Assembly (NCBI GenBank): GCA_018366035.1
Contig: JAGZIW010000017.1
Span: forward strand, 1 to 37,600
From: Butyricicoccus pullicaecorum
Lineage (GTDB): Bacteria > Bacillota > Clostridia > Oscillospirales > Butyricicoccaceae
Direction of reading: 5' to 3'
DNA: 37,600 nt
Notes under the pieces: model-generated
The model's database searches: none
What the model was told of the DNA's origin: nothing
What the model saw: only the letters and a program-made list of their open reading frames with translations
Shown: positions 22,802 to 29,740 of the stretch, piece by piece
Numbering within the stretch: position 1 is the stretch's first letter
How the letters are laid out: each line of letters opens with the position of its first letter
Program-made: the position numbers and the translations under genes

Positions 22802-24001
22802 TTATGCTCCTTCCGCTTGCAGCAGCCCCAAATCAGATTTCCATTGCAGCACACGGCGAAGCGCATGATAAAGCGTATTTTCCGAAATCTGTCCTTGATT
22901 GACCGCATCAAGAACTGCCTGATATTGCACCGCAAAATTCGAGGACAGCAGCAAATCATTGCCCGCCTGTACTGCCTGCACAGCTGCCTCCCCTTCAGGC
23001 AGGGCGACTGCGTCCATGGCAAGGTCGTCTGTTACAATCACGCCCTGAAATCCAAGTTCCTCACGCAAAATCTGATGGATATTCGGACTTAAAGACGCGG
23101 GGTGTGCGGCATCAAAAACCTGCACGATTGTATGGCTCACAAGCACGGCATCTGCCCCCTGCCGGATTCCCGCTCGAAACGGCAAAAAATCTGCTTCATG
23201 GAAACGCTCTGCCGGACGGGTGTCCGTGACTGCCCCTGTATGGGTATCTCCATTGGAGCCATAGCCGGGAAAGTGCTTGAGTACCGTTCCCATACCATCG
23301 TTTTTCATGGTGCGCACAACAACGCCAACATAGTCGGCAGTTTGCTGTGCATCTTTTCCAATGGTACGCGGATAGATAAAATCCTTTGCATTTGTAGAGA
23401 CATCTGCAACCGGTGCCAGATTGACATTGATTCCCAGTTCCCTCAAAAACCGATCCTTTTCCGCTGTGTCTGCTTCTACCTCATTGAGACCGCCCCTCTC
23501 ATAGACCTCGCGCGGCGATTCGAACGGCCAGCGTCTGAGGGCGCGGTTTGCGCTGGCGCGCACGACCGTACCGCCCTCCTCATCGGTTCCAATGAGCAGC
23601 GGAATCTTTGCCGCAGCTTGATAAGACTGAATGGTATGTACAACATCGTCCTGACTCTTGTTTTCAAAATCACGTCCAAACAGCACATAACCTGCTGGCT
23701 GATACTTTTTTACCAGCTCTGCTGCCCCCTCCTCAGGACAGCGCACCCAAAACAGCTGCGCAACCTGTTCTTCGCGTGTCATAGACGCTATCAGCGTGTC
23801 CATCGGATGTGCGCCGAGCGCAGCCTCCTCCACTTTTGGCTCTGTTTTTTCCCCAGTATCCTCTTGCGTAGCTTTTGGTGCATCGTCCATGATGCTGGTT
23901 CCCGGAAGCGCCGGACCTCCAGCCGGAAATATAAAGACAAACGCGGCAACACTCACAACCGCCAGAAAAACTGCACACAAAATTGCAGTATTTCGCCTCA
24001 T
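22802..24001 (-). CDS. nagZ: Beta-N-acetylhexosaminidase, NagZ-like, membrane-anchored
   Basis: A 399-residue glycoside hydrolase family 3 enzyme. It opens with a signal anchor (about residues 5-27) and an acidic linker (to about 65) rich in Asp, Glu and Lys, placing the catalytic domain outside the membrane. The NagZ signature KHFPGYGSNGDTHTG begins at Lys242 and supplies the His/Asp pair used as general acid/base. The nucleophile is probably Asp325 in VTDDLAMD. GTDEEGGTVVR is the usual substrate-loop sequence. It should cleave terminal N-acetylglucosamine from muropeptides during wall turnover. AAAGGAG precedes the start. The AlkD-like gene follows in the same transcript. Confidence 0.9.
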   Translation of the reverse strand: MRRNTAILCAVFLAVVSVAAFVFIFPAGGPALPGTSIMDDAPKATQEDTGEKTEPKVEEAALGAHPMDTLIASMTREEQVAQLFWVRCPEEGAAELVKKYQPAGYVLFGRDFENKSQDDVVHTIQSYQAAAKIPLLIGTDEEGGTVVRASANRALRRWPFESPREVYERGGLNEVEADTAEKDRFLRELGINVNLAPVADVSTNAKDFIYPRTIGKDAQQTADYVGVVVRTMKNDGMGTVLKHFPGYGSNGDTHTGAVTDTRPAERFHEADFLPFRAGIRQGADAVLVSHTIVQVFDAAHPASLSPNIHQILREELGFQGVIVTDDLAMDAVALPEGEAAVQAVQAGNDLLLSSNFAVQYQAVLDAVNQGQISENTLYHALRRVLQWKSDLGLLQAEGA

Positions 24002-24050
24002 CTATCCTCTCTCCTTTCGTACTTTGACATATTTTTCAGTTCTTTTTCCT

Positions 24051-24070
24051 ATTATATCACATTATATCAC
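24051..24070 (-). promoter_or_regulatory. Tandem extended -10 elements of nagZ
   Basis: ATTATATCAC occurs twice in exact tandem. On the minus strand each unit reads GTGATATAAT, a TGN-extended -10, spaced one helical turn apart. A third TGATATAAT on the plus strand (24127-24135) probably serves gluQRS. Confidence 0.55.
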
Positions 24071-24210
24071 AGCGGCACGAAACAGAAAACTTTTTCTTTT
24101 CTAAAGATGCGCAATCAAATATCCTATGATATAATAAAAACATTCGGCTTTGGGTCAGCCCCTATACTGTCCCATACAGCTGCCCATTTCCCCTGAAGGA
24201 GTTGAGCCCA

Positions 24211-25146
24211 TTGATTGGACGATTTGCGCCCTCCCCGAGCGGGCGTATGCACCTTGGCAACGTGCTGTGTGCCCTGCTTTCATGGCTGTCTGCCCGCAGC
24301 CAGCATGGCTCCTATATTTTGCGCATCGAGGATCTCGACCCTGAGCGTTGTCCGCGTTCTTATGCCGACATCATCGAAGATGATCTCTCTTGGCTGGGAC
24401 TGGACTGGGACGCCGGTGCATCGAAGGGCGGCACAGACGGTTCTTATTACCAAAGTGAGCGCACAGCAATCTATCAAACCTATTTCGACGCGCTGTCCGC
24501 TCAGGGACTGCTGTATCCCTGTTTTTGTTCGCGTGCCGCTCTGCATGCAGCCTCTGCTCCGCATCTCTCTGATGGACGGGTCATTTACGCCGGCACCTGC
24601 CGCAGCCTCACCCCCGAACAGGTTTCCGAAAAGCGCCAAACGCGCGGTGCGGCTGTGCGTATTCGCGTCCCAGATGAGATCATCACCTTTACCGACGGAC
24701 TGCAAGGTGTGTGTCAGCAATCCCTGACACAGGAATGTGGAGATTTTATCATTCGGCGTTCGGACGGTGTATTTGCCTATCAGCTTGCTGTTGTTGTCGA
24801 TGACGGACGCGAAGGCATCACTGAGGTCGTGCGCGGGCGGGACTTGCTGGACTCTACTGCCCGACAAATCTGGCTGCATCGGCTGTTTGGCTTTACACCG
24901 CCGCAGTTTATCCATATCCCTTTGCTCAATGACGCCAACGGCAGGCGGCTTTCCAAGCGAGATGCCGATTTGGATCTCGGTGTCCTGCGTCAGCGCTTTA
25001 CCCCCTCTGAACTGACCGGCGCACTCGCCTGTGCTGCTGGGCTCATTCCAAAGCCCTTTCCTGTACACCCCTCTGAGCTGATTTCCGAATTTTCATGGGA
25101 TAAAATCCCCTCCCATGACCTATGTCTTCCCGACAGGTTTTTTTGA
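24211..25146 (+). CDS. gluQRS: Glutamyl-Q tRNA(Asp) synthetase
   Basis: A 311-residue truncated relative of glutamyl-tRNA synthetase that attaches glutamate to queuosine in tRNA(Asp), with no anticodon-binding domain. The HIGH-type motif is APSPSGRMHLGN, followed by RIEDLDPER. Zinc-ligand candidates are CFCS and YAGTCR. The KMSKS-like loop is RLSKR (246-250). Length fits GluQRS (about 300) rather than GltX (about 480). The start is the TTG at 24211: GAAGGAG at 24195-24201 is nine bases upstream, and the in-frame TTG at 24202 abuts it. The stop codon lies inside the -35 of the next promoter. Confidence 0.9.
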   Translation: MIGRFAPSPSGRMHLGNVLCALLSWLSARSQHGSYILRIEDLDPERCPRSYADIIEDDLSWLGLDWDAGASKGGTDGSYYQSERTAIYQTYFDALSAQGLLYPCFCSRAALHAASAPHLSDGRVIYAGTCRSLTPEQVSEKRQTRGAAVRIRVPDEIITFTDGLQGVCQQSLTQECGDFIIRRSDGVFAYQLAVVVDDGREGITEVVRGRDLLDSTARQIWLHRLFGFTPPQFIHIPLLNDANGRRLSKRDADLDLGVLRQRFTPSELTGALACAAGLIPKPFPVHPSELISEFSWDKIPSHDLCLPDRFF

Positions 25147-25171
25147 CAGAGACGAATGTTCGCGTTATAAT
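25143..25171 (+). promoter_or_regulatory. Perfect consensus sigma-A promoter of the Lrp gene
   Basis: TTGACA (25143-25148), a 17-base spacer and TATAAT (25166-25171). Both boxes match consensus fully. The -35 contains the gluQRS stop codon. A leader of about 115 bases follows, with one hairpin (ACATAAA 25204-25210 with 25216-25222). Confidence 0.85.
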
Positions 25172-25295
25172 GAAAAAAGATGATTTATTTTCTATCCGCA
25201 CGGACATAAATACTTTTTATGTGCCTCTTATCCTGATATGATTCTAAATTTTCTTTGGTTAAGTCCCAATGATTCAAAGTGAGGTGTTGTCCTTT

Positions 25296-25754
25296 ATGAT
25301 TGATCGCATCAATCTGGATATTTTGCGCTGTCTGCGCATCAACGCACGCTGCAAAGCGTCCGATATCAGCCAAAAAGTAAATTTGTCCGTTTCCGCTGTC
25401 ATTGAGCGTATCCGGCGTATGGAAGCTTCGGGCATCATTCGGCAATATACCGTTCTGATCGACCCCACGCAGGTTGGCAATGATTTAACCGCACTCATGG
25501 AAGTCAGTCTGGAGCACCCCAAATATTATGATGATCTGGTCGATATGATTCGTCAGCACCCCAATGTTGCGGAGTGTCATTATCTGACCGGCGAGTTTGA
25601 CTTCCTGCTCAAAATCGTAACCGACTCCTCCAGCAGTCTGGAGCAGATTCACCGCAATATCAAGAGTATGCCGGGTGTTTCCTCGACCAAGACCCACTTT
25701 GTCCTCAAAACAATCAAAGATGAGGTCGCAACGCTGCCCGAGCATTTAGATTAA
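25296..25754 (+). CDS. Lrp/AsnC-family transcriptional regulator
   Basis: A 152-residue regulator with an N-terminal helix-turn-helix (INLDILRCLRINARCKASDISQKVNLSVSAVIERIRRME, about 4-42) and a C-terminal RAM effector domain (LTALMEVSLEH, VAECHYLTGEFDFLLKIV). Such proteins respond to amino acids. The effector cannot be read from sequence, and no neighbouring transporter betrays it. The ATG at 25296 is preferred, with GAGG about 11 bases upstream; an ATG at 25269 lacks a ribosome site. It is driven by a full-consensus promoter and closed by a strong terminator, so it is a monocistronic, probably well-expressed regulator. Confidence 0.88.
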   Translation: MIDRINLDILRCLRINARCKASDISQKVNLSVSAVIERIRRMEASGIIRQYTVLIDPTQVGNDLTALMEVSLEHPKYYDDLVDMIRQHPNVAECHYLTGEFDFLLKIVTDSSSSLEQIHRNIKSMPGVSSTKTHFVLKTIKDEVATLPEHLD

Positions 25755-25762
25755 AACAAAAA

Positions 25763-25806
25763 CCGCTTAGACAATGCCCTTTCAAGGCTTATCTAAGCGG
25801 TTTTTT
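25763..25806 (+). terminator. Terminator of the Lrp gene
   Basis: Stem CCGCTTAGA/TCTAAGCGG with an inner GCC/GGC pair and a run of six T. Confidence 0.85.
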
Positions 25807-25843
25807 GACATTCCACTTTTCTCCATTCTCCCCAAAATACCAC

Positions 25844-25872
25844 TTGACAACCCAGAGAGTCAGGTGTATTAT
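25844..25872 (+). promoter_or_regulatory. Promoter of the SPFH gene
   Basis: TTGACA (25844-25849), a 17-base spacer and TATTAT (25867-25872). Confidence 0.8.
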
Positions 25873-25874
25873 TG

Positions 25875-25893
25875 TGATATCAAATTGATATCA
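25875..25893. promoter_or_regulatory. Inverted repeat at the SPFH transcription start
   Basis: TGATATCAA, one base, TTGATATCA: perfect 9-bp arms lying across the expected start site just after the -10. A repressor bound here would block initiation. The right arm recurs over the -10 of the RHH gene (27528-27536). Confidence 0.65.
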
Positions 25894-25915
25894 TATTTTT
25901 TAAGGAGTGATTTCT

Positions 25916-26938
25916 ATGACAAGTAAGCAAACCGACGTACATATGGTTCCTGAAGAAAAGGAGCTGCACCCCATCGGCGGACTTTTGATTTTAACGCTCG
26001 ACCTCGTCCTTTGCGTCCTTGCAGTCATATCCATCGTGATCAGTGTCGGATATATGGAAACCAATTCTCTGTTCTTTGGTATCCTCATGGGCATCAGTAT
26101 TCTGTGGCTCTCACTGCCCTCATGGCTGCTTCTCATGGGTCTGCATGTTATCAAGCCCAATGAAGCGCTTGTCCTGACCCTGTTTGGGCACTATACCGGC
26201 ACGCTCAAAACGCCCGGATTTTATTTCACCAATCCCTTCTGTTCGGCTGTCAATCCCGCAGCAGAAAGCATCAATGCACAGCTGGGCAAGGCGGAAACGG
26301 AAGCCGCTTCCAAAGGGAAGGCTGTTGTAGGCTCTGCCCGCATGAGCAAAAAGATTTCTCTGAAAACCATGACACTCAACAACGAAAAGCAGAAAATCAA
26401 TGATTTGCTGGGCAATCCTATCATCATTGGCATTGCGGTCATCTGGCGCGTTGCAGATACTGCCAAGGCAGTCTTTGAGGTCGACAATTATCATGAATTC
26501 CTGTCTATCCAGTGTGACTCTGCCCTGCGCAACATCGTGCGTCTCTATCCATACGATGTAGCAGACGACGGAAGCGATGAAAAGAGTCTGCGCGGCTCTG
26601 CTCAGGAAATCGCGGAAAACCTCAAGCAGGAGATTGCCGCACGGGTTGCGCCCGCCGGTCTGGAAATTTTGGAGGCCCGCATTACGCATCTTGCCTATGC
26701 GCCTGAAATTGCCGCTGTTATGCTCCAGCGCCAACAGGCCTCCGCTGTCATTGATGCGCGCAAAATGATTGTTGACGGCGCAGTGGGTATGGTGGAAATG
26801 GCACTCGACAAGTTGAATGAAAGACAAATCGTAGAGCTTGATGAAGAACGCAAGGCACAAATGGTTTCCAATCTGATGATTGTTCTGTGCAGCAGCAAAG
26901 ATGCACAGCCTGTCGTGAACAGCGGTTCTCTCTATTAA
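25916..26938 (+). CDS. SPFH/Band-7 domain membrane protein
   Basis: A 340-residue protein with two N-terminal membrane helices (about 20-45 and 52-75), then an SPFH domain starting at LHVIKPNEALVLTLFGHYTGTLKTPGFYF. NPIIIGIAVIWRVADTAKAVF, the segment LSIQCDSALRNIVRLYPYD and a helical C-terminal part (LEARITHLAYAPEIAAVMLQRQQASAVIDARK) follow the family pattern. SPFH proteins oligomerise into membrane scaffolds or microdomains. The start is the ATG at 25916 with GGAG eight bases upstream. It is monocistronic, with a strong promoter and an inverted repeat over the start site, so it is probably tightly repressed. Such genes are often found near an RHH gene, as here. Confidence 0.88.
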   Translation: MTSKQTDVHMVPEEKELHPIGGLLILTLDLVLCVLAVISIVISVGYMETNSLFFGILMGISILWLSLPSWLLLMGLHVIKPNEALVLTLFGHYTGTLKTPGFYFTNPFCSAVNPAAESINAQLGKAETEAASKGKAVVGSARMSKKISLKTMTLNNEKQKINDLLGNPIIIGIAVIWRVADTAKAVFEVDNYHEFLSIQCDSALRNIVRLYPYDVADDGSDEKSLRGSAQEIAENLKQEIAARVAPAGLEILEARITHLAYAPEIAAVMLQRQQASAVIDARKMIVDGAVGMVEMALDKLNERQIVELDEERKAQMVSNLMIVLCSSKDAQPVVNSGSLY

Positions 26939-26945
26939 AAAAACA

Positions 26946-26974
26946 AGCCGGATTGCAGCATTTGCAATCCGGCT
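26946..26974. terminator. Shared terminator of SPFH and the convergent secreted-protein gene
   Basis: A perfect 12-bp stem AGCCGGATTGCA/TGCAATCCGGCT with a 5-base loop. A seven-T run follows in leftward reading. The stop codon of the leftward gene (26975-26977) abuts the stem. Confidence 0.85.
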
Positions 26975-27403
26975 CTATGCCTGTTTTTGTTCCGGCTCCA
27001 CTCCACATTCATACCAGAGCGGCAAAACCGCCTGATGTGTTGTGTAGGTATCGGATATCCGAGTACCCGCCTCCACCTGTGTGGTCTGCACCTCAAATTC
27101 TGTTCCATCGGCACAGCAAAAGACAAAGCTTACATGTTCTGCCCCGCTGATCTCTGTCCCCCGCCCCTTCCGTACACGCAAGTCATAGAGGGTCTGATAA
27201 ATTTTCTCTACGGCTGTTGGGTCTTTCACAACCTTTTGGTACGTTTCCTCCGGCACGATATGGTGATACATGATTACGGCTTCCACGTCTTGCACCGCAA
27301 AGGGCAGCGTCAGCTTGGGCAAAGTGCAATACCGCGCTCCCATAGCCCATACTAGGCAAACTGCAATGCCCGTCAAAAGCAAAAGACCTGTTTTCTTCAT
27401 CAT
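26975..27403 (-). CDS. Small secreted or membrane-anchored protein, family not recognised
   Basis: A 142-residue protein with an N-terminal signal or anchor segment (MMKKTGLLLLTGIAVCLVWA) and a soluble domain that reads as mixed alpha/beta: VEAVIMYHHIVPEETYQKVV, IYQTLYDLRVRKGRG, then HVSFVFCCADGTEFEVQTTQ. No typical lipobox is present, although a cysteine lies in the hydrophobic stretch. I do not recognise the family. The ATG at 27403 is chosen among two adjacent ATGs; the ribosome site (AGAAG) is weak. A good promoter lies upstream. It is transcribed against both the SPFH gene and the RHH-transaminase pair. Confidence 0.65.
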   Translation of the reverse strand: MMKKTGLLLLTGIAVCLVWAMGARYCTLPKLTLPFAVQDVEAVIMYHHIVPEETYQKVVKDPTAVEKIYQTLYDLRVRKGRGTEISGAEHVSFVFCCADGTEFEVQTTQVEAGTRISDTYTTHQAVLPLWYECGVEPEQKQA

Positions 27404-27439
27404 ACACACTTCTTTTCCATATCAGGATTCTTTATCTTC

Positions 27440-27468
27440 ATTCTATAAAACCCATATTCGTTTGTCAA
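27440..27468 (-). promoter_or_regulatory. Promoter of the small secreted protein gene
   Basis: Minus strand TTGACA (27463-27468), a 17-base spacer and TAGAAT (27440-27445). Confidence 0.7.
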
Positions 27469-27508
27469 CATCGGCTCTCTAAGGAGCAGCTGACATGCAC
27501 AAATCCAC

Positions 27509-27537
27509 TTGACCCTGTAATCCGGATTTGATATCAT
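27509..27537 (+). promoter_or_regulatory. Promoter and possible operator of the RHH-transaminase operon
   Basis: TTGACC (27509-27514), a 17-base spacer and TATCAT (27532-27537). The -10 lies inside TTGATATCA (27528-27536), identical to the right arm of the SPFH inverted repeat. Confidence 0.65.
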
Positions 27538-27558
27538 GAAACCAAGGGAGGTGGCCGC

Positions 27559-27747
27559 TTGGCTGACAAGGAAAAAGCAAAGAAACAGGTGCCACTGCGC
27601 CTTTCTGCTGCCTTATACAATGAAATTGCACAATGGGCAGAAGATGATTTCCGCTCGATCAACGGGCAAATCGAATTTCTGCTGACAGAAGCCGTGCGGA
27701 AACGCAAAAAAGGGCTTCGGGCAACTGAATTTGAGGAGAAAACATGA
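27559..27747 (+). CDS. Ribbon-helix-helix (Arc-like) DNA-binding protein
   Basis: A 62-residue protein with the Arc/MetJ ribbon-helix-helix pattern: a basic N-terminus, a short strand VPLRL (about 11-15), helix AALYNEIAQWAEDDF, turn RSING and helix QIEFLLTEAVRKRKK. RHH dimers place the strand pair in the major groove of short palindromic half-sites. The start is the TTG at 27559, with GGGAGG seven bases upstream. It overlaps the next gene by four bases (ATGA), so the two are coupled. The TTGATATCA over its own -10 and the inverted repeat at the SPFH gene make it a candidate repressor of both. It is not an obvious toxin-antitoxin pair, because the partner is a transaminase. Confidence 0.82.
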   Translation: MADKEKAKKQVPLRLSAALYNEIAQWAEDDFRSINGQIEFLLTEAVRKRKKGLRATEFEEKT

Positions 27748-28586
27748 AAACCTTAGGTTATTATAACGGGCAAATCGGCGAATTGGAGGAAATGAAAATC
27801 CCCATGCTCGATCGCGGTGCATATTTTGGGGACGGTGTTTATGATGCGACCATGTGTGCCGGCTACCATATCCATAACTTAGAGGAGCATTTAGACCGCT
27901 TCTATCGCTCCGCATCACTTTTGAACATTACCGTCCCCTGCGAAAAGGACGCGCTGCGCACTCTGCTCTGTGCGCTTGTACACAAACTCGATGACCCCGA
28001 CCAGTTTGTATACTGGCAGGTCACGCGCGGCACAGCACTGCGCAGGCATGCCTTTCCAGACTGTCCGGCAAATCTATGGGTCATGCTGACTCCAGAAAAG
28101 CCTGTCCCTCTGACGCAGACATATCGACTGATTTCGGCTGCTGATACCCGCTTTCTGCACTGCAATATCAAAACACTCAATCTGATCCCCTCGGTTATGG
28201 CGTATGAGCAGGCAGTATCGCGCGGCTGTGATGAAGCAGTCTTTCACCGAGACGGTATCGTGACCGAATGTGCACACTCCAATATCCATATCTTGAAAAA
28301 CGGTGTATTCTACACACACCCCGCAGACTGCCACATTCTGGCCGGCATTGCACGTGCACACCTCATTAAGATGTGCGGCACATTGGACATTCCGGTCGTT
28401 GAACAGCCCTTTTCACTCGATACGCTGCGTCAGGCAGATGAAATCATAGTTTCTTCCTCCGGTGATTTCTGTATGCGTGCCTGCGAGCTGAACGGCAAAC
28501 CCATCGGCGGAAAAGACCCTGTGCGTCTCAAAAAACTGCAAGATGCAATCTGGCAGGAATTTTTAGAGGATACCAAACAAATTTAA
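27744..28586 (+). CDS. dat: D-amino-acid transaminase (class IV aminotransferase)
   Basis: A 280-residue PLP enzyme of fold type IV. The likely PLP lysine is Lys143 in CNIKTLNLIPSVMA. MLDRGAYFGDGVYDATM is the conserved N-terminal segment, and ECAHSNIHILKNGVFYTHP and GIARAHLIKMC follow the D-amino-acid transaminase pattern rather than the BCAT one. It should interconvert D-alanine and 2-oxoglutarate with pyruvate and D-glutamate, feeding peptidoglycan synthesis. 4-Amino-4-deoxychorismate lyase is a less likely alternative. It overlaps the RHH gene by 4 bases and ends in a strong terminator. Confidence 0.88.
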   Translation: MKTLGYYNGQIGELEEMKIPMLDRGAYFGDGVYDATMCAGYHIHNLEEHLDRFYRSASLLNITVPCEKDALRTLLCALVHKLDDPDQFVYWQVTRGTALRRHAFPDCPANLWVMLTPEKPVPLTQTYRLISAADTRFLHCNIKTLNLIPSVMAYEQAVSRGCDEAVFHRDGIVTECAHSNIHILKNGVFYTHPADCHILAGIARAHLIKMCGTLDIPVVEQPFSLDTLRQADEIIVSSSGDFCMRACELNGKPIGGKDPVRLKKLQDAIWQEFLEDTKQI

Positions 28587-28596
28587 CCACAGCTTC

Positions 28597-28625
28597 CTGT
28601 CACCCGATATGGGTGACAGTTTTTT
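28597..28625 (+). terminator. Terminator of dat
   Basis: CTGTCACCC/GGGTGACAG stem, 5-base loop and a six-T run. The T-run reaches the stop codon of the convergent CAP-domain gene. Confidence 0.88.
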
Positions 28626-29145
28626 AATCTGCAAACAGCTGTACCCAGTAGTTTCTTCCGTTGACTACGACCTGTCCCACACCAATGCGTCCGAATCGAC
28701 TGGACAGGATATTGGCACGGTGTCCGCTTGAACCCATCCACGCAGACATCACCATCTGCGCACTGGTTTGCCCTGCTGCAATATTCTCTCCTGCCGTGCG
28801 ATAGGATATCCCCATTTCAGAAAGGATCGTGAGACCACGGCTGCCATTGGGTCGGGTGTGGGAAAATTTCTTTGCCAATTCTGCTGCGCGCTGGCTGGCT
28901 GCTCGATTCATTGCGGCGTCCGACTTCAGTGCAGGCAGCCCATTTCTTGCACGCGCCGCATTGACCTGCTGAATCACAGCCTGCGCGCCCTGACTTTGTG
29001 TATTTCCCTGTGGTCTGCCAAAGGAATACGCCTGTGATACAATCGCAGGTCTTTCTGCCTCATATGCCGCCTGTGCGCCTGATGTACCTGCGAGTAAGAC
29101 TGTTCCGACCAACATCGCTGTGCAAATTTGAATCTTCCGTTTCAT
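28624..29145 (-). CDS. Secreted CAP-domain protein
   Basis: A 173-residue protein with an N-terminal signal peptide (MKRKIQICTAMLVGTVLLAG, likely cleavage after AQA near residue 27) and a C-terminal CAP/SCP domain: VIQQVNAARARNGLPAL, AASQRAAELAKKFSHTRPNG, YRTAGENIAAG, AWMGSSGHRANILSSRFGRIGVG and YWVQLFAD. The two His and the Glu (SHTRP, GEN, GHR) that line the CAP cavity are kept. This is the YkwD/SCP-like bacterial type, of unknown biochemical role and usually linked to the cell surface or spores. The start is the ATG at 29145, with AGGAGG nine bases upstream. Confidence 0.88.
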   Translation of the reverse strand: MKRKIQICTAMLVGTVLLAGTSGAQAAYEAERPAIVSQAYSFGRPQGNTQSQGAQAVIQQVNAARARNGLPALKSDAAMNRAASQRAAELAKKFSHTRPNGSRGLTILSEMGISYRTAGENIAAGQTSAQMVMSAWMGSSGHRANILSSRFGRIGVGQVVVNGRNYWVQLFAD

Positions 29146-29222
29146 ATCAAAAAACCTCCTGTATTTTGGGCGATACGGCAAAAGAATGTCGAACCGCCCG
29201 ATTGCCTTACGGCTTGTTTTCC

Positions 29223-29252
29223 ATGATACGGAAAGGTAGGTCAGAATTGCAA
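29223..29252 (-). promoter_or_regulatory. Promoter of the CAP-domain gene
   Basis: Minus strand TTGCAA (29247-29252), an 18-base spacer and TATCAT (29223-29228). The leader of about 70 bases can fold (GGGCG/CGCCC between 29195-29199 and 29168-29172, and GCC/GGC near 29204-29213). I do not recognise a known riboswitch. Confidence 0.55.
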
Positions 29253-29288
29253 TGGAAACATCTCTTATATTTGGAAAAACACGACAAA

Positions 29289-29322
29289 AAAGAGTGGAAA
29301 TCACCATTTACTTCCACTCTTT
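29289..29322 (-). terminator. Terminator of the DUF896-cca-HD-YjbQ operon
   Basis: An 11-bp stem AAAGAGTGGAA/TTCCACTCTTT; in leftward reading a run of six T follows. Confidence 0.82.
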
Positions 29323-29383
29323 CCATGTATTTTGCTTCAATTTATCGCAGGATTATGGAACAATACGTGCACCAAACACGTCC

Positions 29384-29731
29384 TCAGTCTCCCGTGTCTG
29401 CCATCACTTTGACAAAATAGGTACGGCTGTCCGGTCCGTCACACTCCACAAAATAAACACTCTGCCATGTGCCGAGCAGCGGCTTTCCATTCTCAACCAT
29501 CAGGACTTCGCTCGCACGGGCACTGCGGCACGCATGGCTGATATCCTCCCGCCGCTCCCCATACCGTGCTGCTGTGTTTTCACCAATCCAAATGCCAGCC
29601 ATGGTATGCGGACAGAACACCGTACAGATGCCGGACTGTATGCCCGCATCACTGATCGACTTGCACACTGCCGCCGTAATATCATAACAGCCCTGCTGTT
29701 CTGTATGCAGGGTAAAGGACTGTGTTTTCAT
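29384..29731 (-). CDS. YjbQ/UPF0047 family protein, short variant
   Basis: A 115-residue protein with the UPF0047 (YjbQ) framework: FTLHTEQQGCYDITAAV, a middle segment CTVFCPHTMAGIWIGEN (usually PHTTAAI.VNEN) and a C-terminal LLGTWQSVYFVECDGPDSRTYFVKV. It is some 15-25 residues shorter than usual. The region that normally reads EGNS.AH.KAS is replaced by ISHACRSARASEVLMV, removing a His and a Glu of the presumed active site. Some members have weak thiamine-phosphate synthase activity; here that is doubtful. GGAGG lies 4 bases before the start. It is the last gene of a four-gene operon, 9 bases after the HD gene. Confidence 0.78.
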   Translation of the reverse strand: MKTQSFTLHTEQQGCYDITAAVCKSISDAGIQSGICTVFCPHTMAGIWIGENTAARYGERREDISHACRSARASEVLMVENGKPLLGTWQSVYFVECDGPDSRTYFVKVMADTGD

Positions 29732-29740
29732 GCTGCCTCC

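Noticed and set aside
27559..27747. Antitoxin of a toxin-antitoxin pair
   Set aside because: The overlapping partner is a clear D-amino-acid transaminase, not a toxin.
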